From Pseudomonas capeferrum (GTDB lineage: Bacteria > Pseudomonadota > Gammaproteobacteria > Pseudomonadales > Pseudomonadaceae), in the NCBI RefSeq assembly GCF_013523055.1, contig NZ_JAAMQM010000015.1, positions 62,001-126,000 on the forward strand: a stretch of DNA of 64,000 nt. Reading direction: 5' to 3'. Position numbers and translations under genes: made by a program. Below the pieces are notes generated by a model that saw only the letters and a program-made list of their open reading frames with translations, did not search any database and had not been told where the DNA came from. Positions 35,587 to 44,163 of this stretch are shown here, one piece after another. The stretch's first letter is position 1. Every line of letters starts with the position of its first letter.

Positions 35587-37050
35587 ATGGACTCAGAAAC
35601 CCCCACACCGCGAGCTACGCGACAAGAGCGTACAGCCGGAGCAACAACGGATACTAGTCCAGCAAAACGCAAGAGAGCACCCAAGCTCCAAGTCGTTCGT
35701 GATGTTGAACCATCCAAAGCCGTCGAGCTGAAAAAGGCCACCGAAGCCCTTTCGATGCGAAACGTCTCTGCCGCCAGTGACTTCACATTCCTTCAGCGAA
35801 AGCTCTATAACACCCTCCTTCAATTCGCTCAGCAGCGGCCGAGGGAGGAGATGGTTCACGAGATCCCGATCAAGCAGGTCGAGGACAACATTGGGCACAC
35901 CACCTCGAACAGCCGTGATTACCTCAAAAAGGTACTCGTGAGCATGTCTCAGACGCAGGTTGAATTTGACTACAAGGGTGAAAGCCCTGGGCGGAAGAGC
36001 GAATGGGGCATCGCAAACCTGATCGCTGAAGCCTACATCTTGGAAGATGGGCAGACCCTCCGCTTTTCGTTCCCGCCTGATCTGAAACGCCGACTACTGG
36101 ACCCCGCGATCTTCAACCTGATCGACTTGCGGATGCAGTACCATTTCTCCAGTTTTTCTGCGCTCACTCTCCACGAGATCACATCTCGCTACCTCGGTTC
36201 ACCCATGGGGGAGACCTACCGTGCACATTGGTCCGAGTGGAGCGTTGTGCTGTCTGGATCTGCTACACCACATGCCGAGTTTCGCGACTTCAACAAAATG
36301 CTGGGTCGCGCAATCGACCAGGTCAACAGCATTGAACGGAGATTTCGCATCACGCCGCACGTCACCAAGCTAAACCGGAAGATGGACAAGCTTTGGTTCA
36401 AGCTGGAGACCCTGATTCAGCCTGGCTTAGACCTTGGACCATCACCAGAGCTGGTTAGCCAGGATGTGTCAAAGCGCCTTAAAGCTCTGTCCTTGAGTCA
36501 AAAGGATATCGCTGAGCTTGGCATGACCCATGACGAAGAGTATCTGCTAGCGCAAGCTGACTACACCGAGGCACAGATGCGTAAAGAGGGGGCTAACGTT
36601 GCAAGTCCAGCGGCATATTTCAAGGCCGCGGTAGCCAACAACTACGCCAAGGCGCCAACTCAACAGAAAGCCGCGGAGACAGGCAAAGGCAAAAAGCCGG
36701 CCGCCTCAAAATCAGGTGATAAGGCAAAGCCTGCACCAGCGCCTTCGCAAGCGCCAAAAGCAGCACCGTCGAACCAAATGGCAGATCTGTTGGAACAGTG
36801 GGGTGCTGCTCAGCGTGAAGCAATCCGCGCCCAGTTCATGGTGTTGTCGGATGAGCAGAAGAAAGAGCTCGCGGAGAAATATGAGACCGAGCTACGCAAA
36901 GATGATCTGGCCTACTCGCAATACCGGTCGAAGGGTTTGAACACCATGGTGATCAATTGCTTGGTAGCGATCCAGTTCCAGGAGCGTTTCCCTGAGACCC
37001 CAAGCTCGGAAACACTCCTGCAATTCTTGCTGGGTAGTGCGAAGATCTAA
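35587..37050 (+). CDS. repA: Rep_3-type replication initiator
   Basis: 487 aa. After a basic, disordered N-terminus (about 50 residues), the tandem winged-helix initiator domains of the Rep_3 family follow: ASDFTFLQRKLYNTLLQFAQ, IPIKQVEDNIGHTTSNSRDYLKKVL, SALTLHEITSRYL and RAIDQVNSIERRFRITPHV. A long Ala/Lys/Pro-rich linker (about 330-395) and a C-terminal helical domain (AQREAIRAQFMVLSDEQKKE) make it longer than typical 300-aa Rep proteins. There is no ribosome site; an iteron lies immediately before the ATG, which suggests autorepression by RepA. Binds the iterons to start replication. Confidence 0.9.
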   Translation: MDSETPTPRATRQERTAGATTDTSPAKRKRAPKLQVVRDVEPSKAVELKKATEALSMRNVSAASDFTFLQRKLYNTLLQFAQQRPREEMVHEIPIKQVEDNIGHTTSNSRDYLKKVLVSMSQTQVEFDYKGESPGRKSEWGIANLIAEAYILEDGQTLRFSFPPDLKRRLLDPAIFNLIDLRMQYHFSSFSALTLHEITSRYLGSPMGETYRAHWSEWSVVLSGSATPHAEFRDFNKMLGRAIDQVNSIERRFRITPHVTKLNRKMDKLWFKLETLIQPGLDLGPSPELVSQDVSKRLKALSLSQKDIAELGMTHDEEYLLAQADYTEAQMRKEGANVASPAAYFKAAVANNYAKAPTQQKAAETGKGKKPAASKSGDKAKPAPAPSQAPKAAPSNQMADLLEQWGAAQREAIRAQFMVLSDEQKKELAEKYETELRKDDLAYSQYRSKGLNTMVINCLVAIQFQERFPETPSSETLLQFLLGSAKI

Positions 37051-37052
37051 AG

Positions 37053-38000
37053 CTATCTGTGGACGTCCGAGGACGGCTGCGGGGTTATCTGCGCGGTACG
37101 CTGGACTATGTTCAGTAGGGTATCTGCGGAGAGGAAAGGGGAGTTCTTCAGCATCTGCTCAATGAGTAGAGTCACCACGCCAAAGCAGTCGCCCGGGCCG
37201 ATAGGCAACGATCGAGGTGGCCTACCTTTCGTATTCACCGAGAGAAAAACCTTCCCGGGCTGATTCTCGATAGTGAACCACTTTTCGTTTTGCGCACCAT
37301 GCCCTTTCCCATCGAACTTGCCCTGCATCTGCATGAAGGTCGCCAACACGCTGGGCAGCTCGCGTCCAGAAAGCTGAATGCTGATCTTGTCAGACCAGTT
37401 AAATTTTTTGGATGCAGTTATCTCCGCAGCTTCGATTCTAATCGTGTGTTCACCCCCCCTGGTCGTATCGGATTGGAAGCACACTGCGACCTTTCCGCCA
37501 TAGACATGCCGACTGACAAAGGTCTTTTCGCCTGCAGGCTCGCAGGCACTGTCAAAGGTGACTGGCTCCTCGGCAGCCTCAATGTCAGTTGCTTCGATCA
37601 GCACCTCTGGCTCCTGCGATGAGGAGAACTGCGAGTGAGCGTTTCGGTAGGTCTCGCACAGAGACCTACCAACATCAGAGTCTGCGTATCCACCCTCAGA
37701 CCAATGCTTGAGCTGTTGAGAGAACTGTGGACCCTGAGCTTTCCCGATGCCGATCAGCACAGGCAGTGAAGGCTGAGGGAGGTTGGCTTGGAGGATGCGC
37801 TCAGCACATCCAGGCAGAATCGTGAAGAAGACTCCACGAAGATAGTGCAGGGCTGAGTTGTCGCCCGCTTGCGCCCGTTCGATCGCATCGCTGAGGTCAT
37901 CACCCTCTGTTTTGTAGACCTCACCGAGCACATCGATGGCGGGTACTGGGATTCGCAAACTAGTGAGCTTGGCTGATGCAGACTGGGCATCGAAATGCAT
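37053..38000 (-). CDS. Hypothetical protein, possible nucleic-acid-binding C-terminal domain
   Basis: 315 aa, convergent with repA (stops two bases apart). The N-terminal half is helical. The C-terminal half (KVAVCFQSDTTRGGEHTIRI, then KWFTIENQPGKVFLSVNTKG) is a beta-rich basic region that could bind single-stranded DNA, but I do not recognise the family. A good sigma70-type promoter (38047-38075) precedes it, overlapping the TACGTGTTA element. Confidence 0.65.
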   Translation of the reverse strand: MHFDAQSASAKLTSLRIPVPAIDVLGEVYKTEGDDLSDAIERAQAGDNSALHYLRGVFFTILPGCAERILQANLPQPSLPVLIGIGKAQGPQFSQQLKHWSEGGYADSDVGRSLCETYRNAHSQFSSSQEPEVLIEATDIEAAEEPVTFDSACEPAGEKTFVSRHVYGGKVAVCFQSDTTRGGEHTIRIEAAEITASKKFNWSDKISIQLSGRELPSVLATFMQMQGKFDGKGHGAQNEKWFTIENQPGKVFLSVNTKGRPPRSLPIGPGDCFGVVTLLIEQMLKNSPFLSADTLLNIVQRTAQITPQPSSDVHR

Positions 38001-38046
38001 AAGGAAGAACCCTTGGCTCAGTAAAATACCGTTCGTAACCTAGCGG

Positions 38047-38088
38047 ATACTAGCAATAGGGTCTTGCGTTATCAATACGTGTTATATC
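38047..38088 (-). promoter_or_regulatory. Promoter overlapping the TACGTGTTA element
   Basis: On the minus strand -35 TTGATA (38070-38075), 17-bp spacer, -10 TAGTAT (38047-38052). AACACGTATTGATAA overlaps the -35, and the same AACACGTATTGA occurs at 49529-49540. On the plus strand it reads TATCAATACGTGTTATATC, a family member. Confidence 0.65.
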
Positions 38089-38116
38089 TACTTTTGGAAT
38101 AAAAAAGCAGCAATAA

Positions 38117-38773
38117 CTATAGAATGTCTATATCGAGGGCTTTGTTCAGTTCGTCTTCAATATCGACGGAGCATCCATCCAACAGGAAATCAGATTTCGC
38201 TAGTACTCCCAACGACATCATGATCAGTGGGGTCCCGAGATCAATACGCTTCGCTACGGCCCTGATAACAGTAAGATCTCGGAGCGACGGCTTTGGGCGC
38301 CCCGTGCGCCAGGAATTAAGCGTCTCAAACGGGACCTGGATTTTTTCTGCCGCTTCTTTCAGGTCTTCTGACCAAGTAGCTGCGATCAGTTCATCCAGGA
38401 TGAAAATTGGGGATGAGGCGACGTCTGCCTTCGTGACATCCTCGAAATAGGCAGCGGTCTCATGGCTTTTGCTCACGGCTTTTGCATTAAACATCGCGGA
38501 CTGCTGGATCAGGCAGTAGTCCGACCAGCGAAAAACGTCCGCCATCTGCAGAACTCGGAACCCCGAGCAATGAAGAAATGCAGCGATCAGGTCGATTCGT
38601 TTTCGATCCAGTACGTCGTGGAGGGCACGCGGTTTGGCTTTTGACTCATCCCCAAAACAACTGGCCAGCGTGTCTGCGGTGAAACCACAGGCTTTGCTAG
38701 CCTCTTGGAAGGGGAGCGATAGCAGTTCAGATCTATCGATTATGGCCTGATATAGGCGGAGCCCTGGGTTCAC
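38117..38773 (-). CDS. Hypothetical protein with Cro-like HTH
   Basis: 218 aa. Residues 130-175 (LKEAAEKIQVPFETLNSWRTG) fit a helix-turn-helix of the Cro/XRE type. The N-terminal part (PFQEASKACGFTADTLASCF) may be a second one. Sits 16 bases downstream of the HDOD gene on the same strand, probably one operon. Likely a regulator; target unknown. Confidence 0.6.
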   Translation of the reverse strand: MNPGLRLYQAIIDRSELLSLPFQEASKACGFTADTLASCFGDESKAKPRALHDVLDRKRIDLIAAFLHCSGFRVLQMADVFRWSDYCLIQQSAMFNAKAVSKSHETAAYFEDVTKADVASSPIFILDELIAATWSEDLKEAAEKIQVPFETLNSWRTGRPKPSLRDLTVIRAVAKRIDLGTPLIMMSLGVLAKSDFLLDGCSVDIEDELNKALDIDIL

Positions 38774-38789
38774 TAAAAATCCTTCTCTC

Positions 38790-39632
38790 TTAACCGATCA
38801 TCAGCACTGATTCAGACACACGTTGTCGGCAGCTATCCAACAAATCATGAGAGAGGCCGAGAGATTTTGCTATCTCTGGGTCAACCCTGTCTGCGAGTGA
38901 TGATATATCCAACCCCATAACCACGCCATATGCGTAGGTCGAGGATACTGATAGCAATTGGCCAAGGATATCGGGTAGGGGGGATCTATTGGAATACGTG
39001 AGCAGCGCTTTTTGAATTGGGGTAGGGAATTTCCAGCGCTTCAGCAGCTCTGCACCAACCTCAGCATTGTCAAATCCAAGCTGCGCCTGCTCGACAGCAC
39101 GCCGGCCGGCAAGGTCGAATGCATCAACGGATTGAACAACAGTGCAGGCTTCATCGGGCATTACCAGGTGAATGAGAAGCGCGCCAATGCCTTGCATCAA
39201 ACCAGTAGTGAAAGCGATATCCCGTTCAGTACCTATGCTCTCTGCCAGGGCAGATGCCATGAACGCGGTATGCAAACCCATCTTCCAGTAGGTCGGCATA
39301 TCAATGCCTGGTGCGTCCGGCAGCGCTTTCAATAGACCTGTCGTGATAATGGTGGTACGGAAATTGTGTATGCCAATTGTAGATATCGCATCTTCGAGAC
39401 GGGAAACAGTTCCGCTGCGTCCGAAATATGCAGAGTTGGCCGTTCGTAGTACCTTTGCGGCGAGAGCCTGGTCAATGCTCACTGATTTCACAATGCTGGA
39501 CAACGGCACTGAGGGGTCCCTAGACATCTCTAGTAGCTCCATAACCACCGAAGAAATCGTGGGTAAGGCTGCGGGATTCTTGAAAATATTTGCCAGGGCT
39601 TTCATAAAAAGTCTCAGTGAAATTTGAGCCAT
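38790..39632 (-). CDS. HDOD-domain protein
   Basis: 280 aa. HDOD pattern: LPTISSVVMELLEMSRDPSV, IVKSVSIDQALAAKVLRTAN, AISTIGIHNFRTTI, and the degenerate HD region GLMQGIGALLIHLVMPDE. HDOD proteins usually lack catalysis and act in signalling. An internal Met at 39605 is an alternative start. Clearly recognisable family, unknown role on the plasmid. Confidence 0.85.
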   Translation of the reverse strand: MAQISLRLFMKALANIFKNPAALPTISSVVMELLEMSRDPSVPLSSIVKSVSIDQALAAKVLRTANSAYFGRSGTVSRLEDAISTIGIHNFRTTIITTGLLKALPDAPGIDMPTYWKMGLHTAFMASALAESIGTERDIAFTTGLMQGIGALLIHLVMPDEACTVVQSVDAFDLAGRRAVEQAQLGFDNAEVGAELLKRWKFPTPIQKALLTYSNRSPLPDILGQLLSVSSTYAYGVVMGLDISSLADRVDPEIAKSLGLSHDLLDSCRQRVSESVLMIG

Positions 39633-39839
39633 CTATCCGTAGGTAGAAAGTCAAATTGTAACGTCTTGAACAAGCATGGTCATTAATGATTCAAGAGTTG
39701 GAATCCTGCGCCGATAGTGTCAAATGGCCCAAAAAAAGCGATTCCAGGAAACCACATCACGAATCTGTACTCTGATAGAATTGATTTGCACTAGTTGAGT
39801 ATTTCTTGGTTATTGGTTCATGATTTCATCTTACACATG

Positions 39840-39911
39840 CATGTGACACATCCCCTGAAGCAAGGCAGTTAGGCGAGAAGCCTCAACAGCACACTCTTTC
39901 AGGAGACTCAC
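39840..39911 (+). promoter_or_regulatory. Leader with anti-Shine-Dalgarno box (L4)
   Basis: Box CCTGAA (39854-39859, within ACATCCCCTGAAG) is exactly complementary to TTCAGG (39898-39903), the start of the ribosome site TTTCAGGAGA. Hairpin AGGC/GCCT (39871-39883) lies between. Upstream TTACACATGCATGTGACACAT resembles the other leaders weakly. Confidence 0.45.
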
Positions 39912-40529
39912 ATGATTTCGTACCCACAACATAATCAAGCGCAAACTCGCTCCCTGCTGATTTCCGGACTGTTCCCCAACGGGGACCCGTTCGCGGGGGA
40001 GGTCCAAGCCGATTCGTCCTATGAAGCCCAGATCAAGGCACTCGCCCAGTGTCGCTACAGCGATTTGGGTGGTGACCTGGATGTCACAGGGCTGACAGAT
40101 GTTGCCACTGGGGCATCTGTACTGGATTCGCTGTTGTCGGCTGGCCAGGACCTCCTCAGCGAAGTAGAGGCTGTCGAGTATGTGATTCACACCGTTCAAA
40201 ATTCCCTCAACAATGGCCGCACGTTCTCAGCTGGTTCTACCAGCGAGTTGAGCGCCTATGTTGAGTTCTTCGACCTCATCCTATCCGAGGCCCCTCATGC
40301 CTTTGACGGGCTGTGCTCCGGCGATCGGGTAGCGGATGATGAGGAAATTACCCTTGATTTCGAAGATTCCAGTTCCGCTGAGTTTGCGCTCGTGCCAGCA
40401 GATGCTCTGTTGACACTGGCTACCGTGGCACTGGGGGAGGGGAGGGCTGCAGCCGCTTATCAGGTACTGGAGATGGCGAGCATCACCCGTGTTGCATTGA
40501 GTAAGGCCTGCATTCGGGCCTTGGTGTAA
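39912..40529 (+). CDS. Hypothetical acidic protein
   Basis: 205 aa, strong ribosome site AGGAGA. Acidic (DDEEITLDFEDSS near residue 140), mainly helical in the second half (ALLTLATVALGEGRAAAAYQ). The N-terminus (RSLLISGLFPNGDPFAGEVQ) may be a small beta domain. No family recognised. Its leader matches those of the VWA/MoxR/DUF3150 genes, which suggests joint control. Confidence 0.65.
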   Translation: MISYPQHNQAQTRSLLISGLFPNGDPFAGEVQADSSYEAQIKALAQCRYSDLGGDLDVTGLTDVATGASVLDSLLSAGQDLLSEVEAVEYVIHTVQNSLNNGRTFSAGSTSELSAYVEFFDLILSEAPHAFDGLCSGDRVADDEEITLDFEDSSSAEFALVPADALLTLATVALGEGRAAAAYQVLEMASITRVALSKACIRALV

Positions 40530-40533
40530 AAAA

Positions 40534-40567
40534 GACCTTCTGGATACCCTCCAGAAGGTTTTTTTTT
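40534..40567. terminator. Bidirectional terminator
   Basis: ACCTTCTGGA / TCCAGAAGGT, 10-bp stem with a 5-base loop, T8 run on the plus strand, A-rich before. It serves the convergent 39912 and 40889 genes. Confidence 0.9.
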
Positions 40568-40889
40568 ACCACTGCATTATCACTTGGTGTAGCTCGCTGA
40601 TGCGCGCCTGCCGCTGGCCTTGGAAGTGGGTTACCTGACCTCTCAGTAAAACCCTAAAGCTCGAAAAGCGGTCACCCTCTACCCAGCCTGCCTTTGCTGG
40701 GTCCACGATGCAATCGATGCTGCCGGTGAGGTCGGATGCAGTGAAGCTCAACCACGTGTCCCCCTCTATGCATGCAGTCTTGGGTGGTTCTGCAACCAAG
40801 TAAACGCCTTCGAACGTACGACCAGCTATCAGTGTTGCAATGTGGTGGTGGCGACCGGTTTTTGCATATTCATCAGCGTTGCAAATCAT
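40566..40889 (-). CDS. Small OB-fold nucleic-acid-binding protein
   Basis: 107 aa. FEGVYLVAEPPKTACIEGDTW, LSFTASDLTGSIDCIV, then LLRGQVTHFQGQRQARISEL is the order of an OB-fold of the tRNA-anticodon/YhaM type (strand, D.TG.I, then G.v..y.g..Q..I). It probably binds nucleic acid. The gene stands alone, convergent to its left neighbour. Confidence 0.65.
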   Translation of the reverse strand: MICNADEYAKTGRHHHIATLIAGRTFEGVYLVAEPPKTACIEGDTWLSFTASDLTGSIDCIVDPAKAGWVEGDRFSSFRVLLRGQVTHFQGQRQARISELHQVIMQW

Positions 40890-40997
40890 GGGATTTCCGT
40901 CGAGTCAGTAGAAAGCGTGCAGCACCTGAGGTATAGTATTTTTGCAAATTAGTTATCGATGCTTGTTTGTTGAATTGTACATTAATGAGGGTTAAAC

Positions 40998-41366
40998 ATG
41001 AGCAAGTTGGCTGAATTTCGTGCTGCAGAGAAGGCGCTGCAAGAGCAACTTTCTGCTCTGGAGGCGCTGAAAAATGATTCTGGGCTGCAACGTGAAATTG
41101 AGTTCGAGAATAAGCTCAAAAGCCTGATGCAAGAGTACGATGCGAATTTGGGAAAAATCATCGCTATCCTCGATCCGGCTTCGAGTCTGCGGAAGATCAA
41201 CGCACGATCGGAAGGTGATCGGCAGCAGCGTAAGCCACGCGAAGTTAAGGTCTACAAAAACCCGCATACCGGTGAGACTATCGAGACCAAAGGTGGCAAT
41301 CACCGGCAGCTGAAAGAGTGGAAAACTCAGTATGGTGGTGACGTCGTCGAATCCTGGAAAAGCTAA
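40998..41366 (+). CDS. MvaT/MvaU-family H-NS-like nucleoid protein
   Basis: 122 aa. N-terminal coiled-coil oligomerisation region (residues 1-60, LAEFRAAEKALQEQLSALEA) and the C-terminal DNA-binding domain KVYKNPHTGETIETKGGNHR, QLKEWK, WGxxxVESW-like YGGDVVESWKS. This matches Pseudomonas MvaT/MvaU/TurB and plasmid-borne Pmr. Such proteins silence AT-rich foreign DNA and lower plasmid burden by matching the host network. Good ribosome site GAGGG. Terminator at 41381-41404. Confidence 0.92.
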   Translation: MSKLAEFRAAEKALQEQLSALEALKNDSGLQREIEFENKLKSLMQEYDANLGKIIAILDPASSLRKINARSEGDRQQRKPREVKVYKNPHTGETIETKGGNHRQLKEWKTQYGGDVVESWKS

Positions 41367-41380
41367 TTGAGCTCTTCACA

Positions 41381-41437
41381 AAACCGGCTGCTACAGCCGG
41401 TTTTTTACGCCCCAAAAAAACCCGCATAAATGCGGGT
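41381..41437. terminator. Two facing terminators
   Basis: AACCGGCT/AGCCGGTT with T6 (41381-41404) for the MvaT gene and AACCCGCA TAAA TGCGGGTT (41418-41437) preceded by A7 for the minus-strand gene at 41444. Confidence 0.88.
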
Positions 41438-41443
41438 TCAACC

Positions 41444-42616
41444 TTATGAGCGCTCTGCTTGAAGCCGCTGCTCGACTGCTTTCTTGATGCGATGCTCGTA
41501 GTCGTCGATCCATTGCTCATAGCGAGCCAGAGCCGTTGCATCTGGTTTGGTTTCGTTGTTACGCCACCGGTAGATCGTCATTTTGGTCACCCCAAGTATA
41601 GTGGCCATGTCTTCGTCTTTCTCGACATCAATGGCGAGGCGAGTCATCCAATCAGCCAGGATAACGCTCATGTCTCGGTCGAAGCGCTTAAGGCGTTCCC
41701 TCCGATGTGGCTCCTCCGCTAGAAGACCACGAGCCTTTTCCATTACTTCCATTGGCACCGACGCTGTACGGCCATAGATGTACGAGGAGAGTCGAGGGAG
41801 ACCAATGCCCAGGGCAAAGGCATAGTCTTGATTGCGCAGGCCCAGGTCAGAGCCGATCTTCACCAGTTCTTGCTGATCAACCGAAAGCTCGGCCCGGCTT
41901 CCACCGCGGGGACGCTTTGCACCAGCTTCAGCTGGTTTGGTTCGCGATGAAGTGTCCATCTCGTGTTCTAGGTCGTCCGAAGGCTGAGGTTGTACAAGGC
42001 GCACCATTGGATCTTGATCCATGGCGTAGATGCCGGAACTGGCCACTGTTTGTTCTCCGTTGATCACCCGTTTTAGTGCTGCGGCCATTTTGATGGTGGC
42101 AGCTTCTGTATCGATATCTCGATCGTGGTCTACTTCTACCTGGTCGGCTAGCCCGACTTGTTCAAGCTCCTCACCCTTCTCCTGCATGTCCTCAATGGAG
42201 CGGTGATTGATCAACAGCTTCTGGCGATCCCTCAGTACTTCTCGACTGACGTTGTGTGCCACAGCGTAGACCACCGCATAAACGGCATCCTGATCTTCAA
42301 TCTTCGCCAGCATGGAACCAAAGAACACTTCCAGCGTTCTTTGCAAGACCTCATCAAAGTCGGTGAGTTCGCACTTGTTTTGACGGAGCTTGACTCTGCA
42401 GATTTTGCGAACGCGCTCATCGCGGTTCATCTCGAAGGCCAGTCGATTCACAAACTGGGGTGAGCGGTCCATGTTCGAGATGTAGGTCCCGCACAGCTTT
42501 TCGAAGGTCGAGGGGGGGCCGGAGGGCTCTGAGGGGGGGAGTAACTCGATGTCGGTGTCTTGCTCAGGCCCTGAAGCAGTCTCCTGCTCCAGGGCATCAA
42601 TCTTTTCTACTGCCAT
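41444..42616 (-). CDS. Sigma-region-2-like / HTH fusion protein
   Basis: 390 aa. Residues 50-125 resemble sigma-70 region 2: VRKICRVKLRQNK, DFDEVLQRTLEVFFGSML (compare AEDvtQevFl), YAVVYAVAHNVSREVLRDRQ (compare WLyriarN..D.lR). A disordered linker follows (about 150-245). The C-terminal half has two HTH segments, NQDYAFALGIGLPRLSSYIYG and MATILGVTKMTIYRWRNNET, instead of a clear sigma region 4. It could be a plasmid-specific sigma factor or a repressor with a coincidental helical domain. Sigma assignment is inference from visual similarity. It forms a minus-strand group with the paralogous genes upstream. Confidence 0.6.
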   Translation of the reverse strand: MAVEKIDALEQETASGPEQDTDIELLPPSEPSGPPSTFEKLCGTYISNMDRSPQFVNRLAFEMNRDERVRKICRVKLRQNKCELTDFDEVLQRTLEVFFGSMLAKIEDQDAVYAVVYAVAHNVSREVLRDRQKLLINHRSIEDMQEKGEELEQVGLADQVEVDHDRDIDTEAATIKMAAALKRVINGEQTVASSGIYAMDQDPMVRLVQPQPSDDLEHEMDTSSRTKPAEAGAKRPRGGSRAELSVDQQELVKIGSDLGLRNQDYAFALGIGLPRLSSYIYGRTASVPMEVMEKARGLLAEEPHRRERLKRFDRDMSVILADWMTRLAIDVEKDEDMATILGVTKMTIYRWRNNETKPDATALARYEQWIDDYEHRIKKAVEQRLQAERS

Positions 42617-42640
42617 AAAGGGCTCGTTGATTTATCAAAC

Positions 42641-42925
42641 CTACGCAGCCACGGTATCCACTGATCGGTCCAGGAGAGGGAGAGCGACACTCCTGAACAG
42701 CGCCAGCGAACTGGACACATCGAGGAGGACATTGATGCCGGCGGCCAAGATCTCAGTCTTGATCTCAGGGTAGGCACTCATCGCGTGCTCGATCCGCTCA
42801 CCTACATTTCGGATCTGGTCCGCTTGGCTTAGATCATCCACCCCAAACACTGTGCTGGGGTTCTGACCAGGTTCCACACCAAGGGCGTCCAGGCCGATTT
42901 CGATTGGGGAGTACTCGTGGATCAT
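42641..42925 (-). CDS. Small hypothetical protein, paralogue of the 43092 gene
   Basis: 94 aa. IEIGLDALG, MSAYPEIKTEILAAGINVLLD and LALFRSVALPLLDRSV align with the gene at 43092-43376 (TEIGLASLG, MTDFPEAKTEILLAGVVIAS). A canonical promoter TTGACG (42992-42997), 16 bp, TATAAT (42970-42975) precedes it. Ribosome site AGAGG, and a hairpin AAAGG/CCTTT in the leader. Function unknown. Confidence 0.7.
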   Translation of the reverse strand: MIHEYSPIEIGLDALGVEPGQNPSTVFGVDDLSQADQIRNVGERIEHAMSAYPEIKTEILAAGINVLLDVSSSLALFRSVALPLLDRSVDTVAA

Positions 42926-42969
42926 GAAACATTACCTCTGGTAGCGACCACAAAGGGCCGCCTTTATTG

Positions 42970-42997
42970 ATTATACGTACGTGACAGAGAACGTCAA
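42970..42997 (-). promoter_or_regulatory. Canonical sigma70-type promoter
   Basis: TTGACG (42992-42997) and TATAAT (42970-42975) with 16-bp spacing on the minus strand, overlapping ACGTACGT. Confidence 0.75.
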
Positions 42998-43091
42998 TCG
43001 AATCCATAACGCGTAAGTGGAAGACTGTGCCGTTTCAAATCGTTGTACTGTGCATTACGCAGGCATGTGATTGGTGATGCAGGGGGGGGGA

Positions 43092-43376
43092 TCAGATGCA
43101 GGTAGCCTGGATTGCCCGCTCGAAGCCGGACAAAGCCAAGTGAACCTCAGTCATATCTGATGCAAAAGTAGACGCAATAACGACGCCGGCTAGCAGGATC
43201 TCGGTCTTGGCTTCTGGGAAGTCTGTCATTGCTTTGAGCATGCACTTTGAAGCGCACTTGTTGGAGCAGCTTTTATTGAATTTGGGGCAATGTGGCTTGC
43301 CATCCGTTGAGAAGCAACCCAGCGACGCGAGACCTATTTCCGTAGCTCCCTGGTATGTGTCAAAGCTGAAAGACAT
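43092..43376 (-). CDS. Small Cys-rich hypothetical protein, paralogue of the 42641 gene
   Basis: 94 aa. It shares the TEIGL and YPE/FPE..KTEIL segments with its neighbour but has an inserted cysteine cluster (CPKFNKSCSNKCASKC, five Cys with His nearby) that could bind zinc. Promoter TTGACC (43450-43455), 18 bp, TATAAT (43426-43431). Its ribosome site GGGAC can pair with GTCCC near the probable transcript start. Confidence 0.7.
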   Translation of the reverse strand: MSFSFDTYQGATEIGLASLGCFSTDGKPHCPKFNKSCSNKCASKCMLKAMTDFPEAKTEILLAGVVIASTFASDMTEVHLALSGFERAIQATCI

Positions 43377-43425
43377 GCTGTGTCCCTAATTCCTATCTAA
43401 TCCGTTGATTGGCGATGCGGGACAA

Positions 43426-43455
43426 ATTATAGGGACGTGTTGTTGTGAGGGTCAA
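43426..43455 (-). promoter_or_regulatory. Canonical sigma70-type promoter
   Basis: TTGACC and TATAAT with 18-bp spacing on the minus strand, 50 bases before the 43376 start codon. Confidence 0.75.
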
Positions 43456-43583
43456 CAAATCGGCGCCAGAAAAGTTCCATTGAAAAAGCACTTTAATGCG
43501 TGCAAAATTTGGTATGCACGATTTTTCGTATGCAAAAATTTCGCTCATGGTTTGAATTTGGCAAGTGTAATCTATTTCATGAA

Positions 43584-43617
43584 TAAAAAAACCAGCACCT
43601 TAGAGTAGGCGCTGGTT
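43584..43617 (-). terminator. Rho-independent terminator
   Basis: On the minus strand AACCAGCGCCT...AGGTGCTGGTT (one mismatch) is followed by T7. It closes the 43630 gene. Confidence 0.85.
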
Positions 43618-43629
43618 TATGTGATGCAG

Positions 43630-44163
43630 TTATAGAAAGACGTCTCCATCAGGAACAACAAGAATATCTCCTGACGTGTCTACTATGCGGGTTTGATCCT
43701 CGAATAGGTCTCCCATGGATCCAAAAGTAGGTGCCGCATTTTCCGTGGTCGGCAGCTTTGATACGAGTGCACATTGCACTGTTTCTAGCCGCTTTTTATT
43801 GGCGGGTGGAGTAATGCCGTTGCCTTGAGGAAGGTTTTTGAGATGTGCATCGTTTCTTCTTTTTGGTGGGTGCGGAATGTCGCTAAGGTCATACGTTTTG
43901 GGCGTATCGCGCTTGCGTGGAGTTTGTCTAGCGCGCTCGTGCTCGTTTATCTGTCGCTTGAATGGCGCTCTGTCAATTTTGGACAGCAGAACTGGCCAGT
44001 AGGTGAAACTCCCTGTTTTCCACCAAGCAATAGTTGGTAGGCAAATAAGCAGCGTCAATGTGAATAGCGCTAGTTTGTGCGTTACGCCGGTAGCCGCTAG
44101 CAACGCGATGTAGATACAAACTGCTACAAGCCAAGCGGATACATGCCTATTAATACGTTTCAT
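43630..44163 (-). CDS. Hypothetical membrane-anchored protein
   Basis: 177 aa. ATG 44163 is chosen for GGGGAGA 4 bases upstream. Two hydrophobic segments (about residues 9-27 and 29-47) are followed by a basic, Pro-rich soluble region (PFKRQINEHERARQTPRKRD) and an acidic end (ILVVPDGDVFL). N-terminus anchors it in the inner membrane with a cytoplasmic tail. No family recognised. Leader belongs to the anti-Shine-Dalgarno group. Confidence 0.65.
   Translation of the reverse strand: MKRINRHVSAWLVAVCIYIALLAATGVTHKLALFTLTLLICLPTIAWWKTGSFTYWPVLLSKIDRAPFKRQINEHERARQTPRKRDTPKTYDLSDIPHPPKRRNDAHLKNLPQGNGITPPANKKRLETVQCALVSKLPTTENAAPTFGSMGDLFEDQTRIVDTSGDILVVPDGDVFL

Noticed and set aside
42925..42997. 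Seventh member of the anti-Shine-Dalgarno leader family (CTCTG versus CAGAG)
   Set aside because: The box lies upstream of a good TATAAT and would not be in the transcript.
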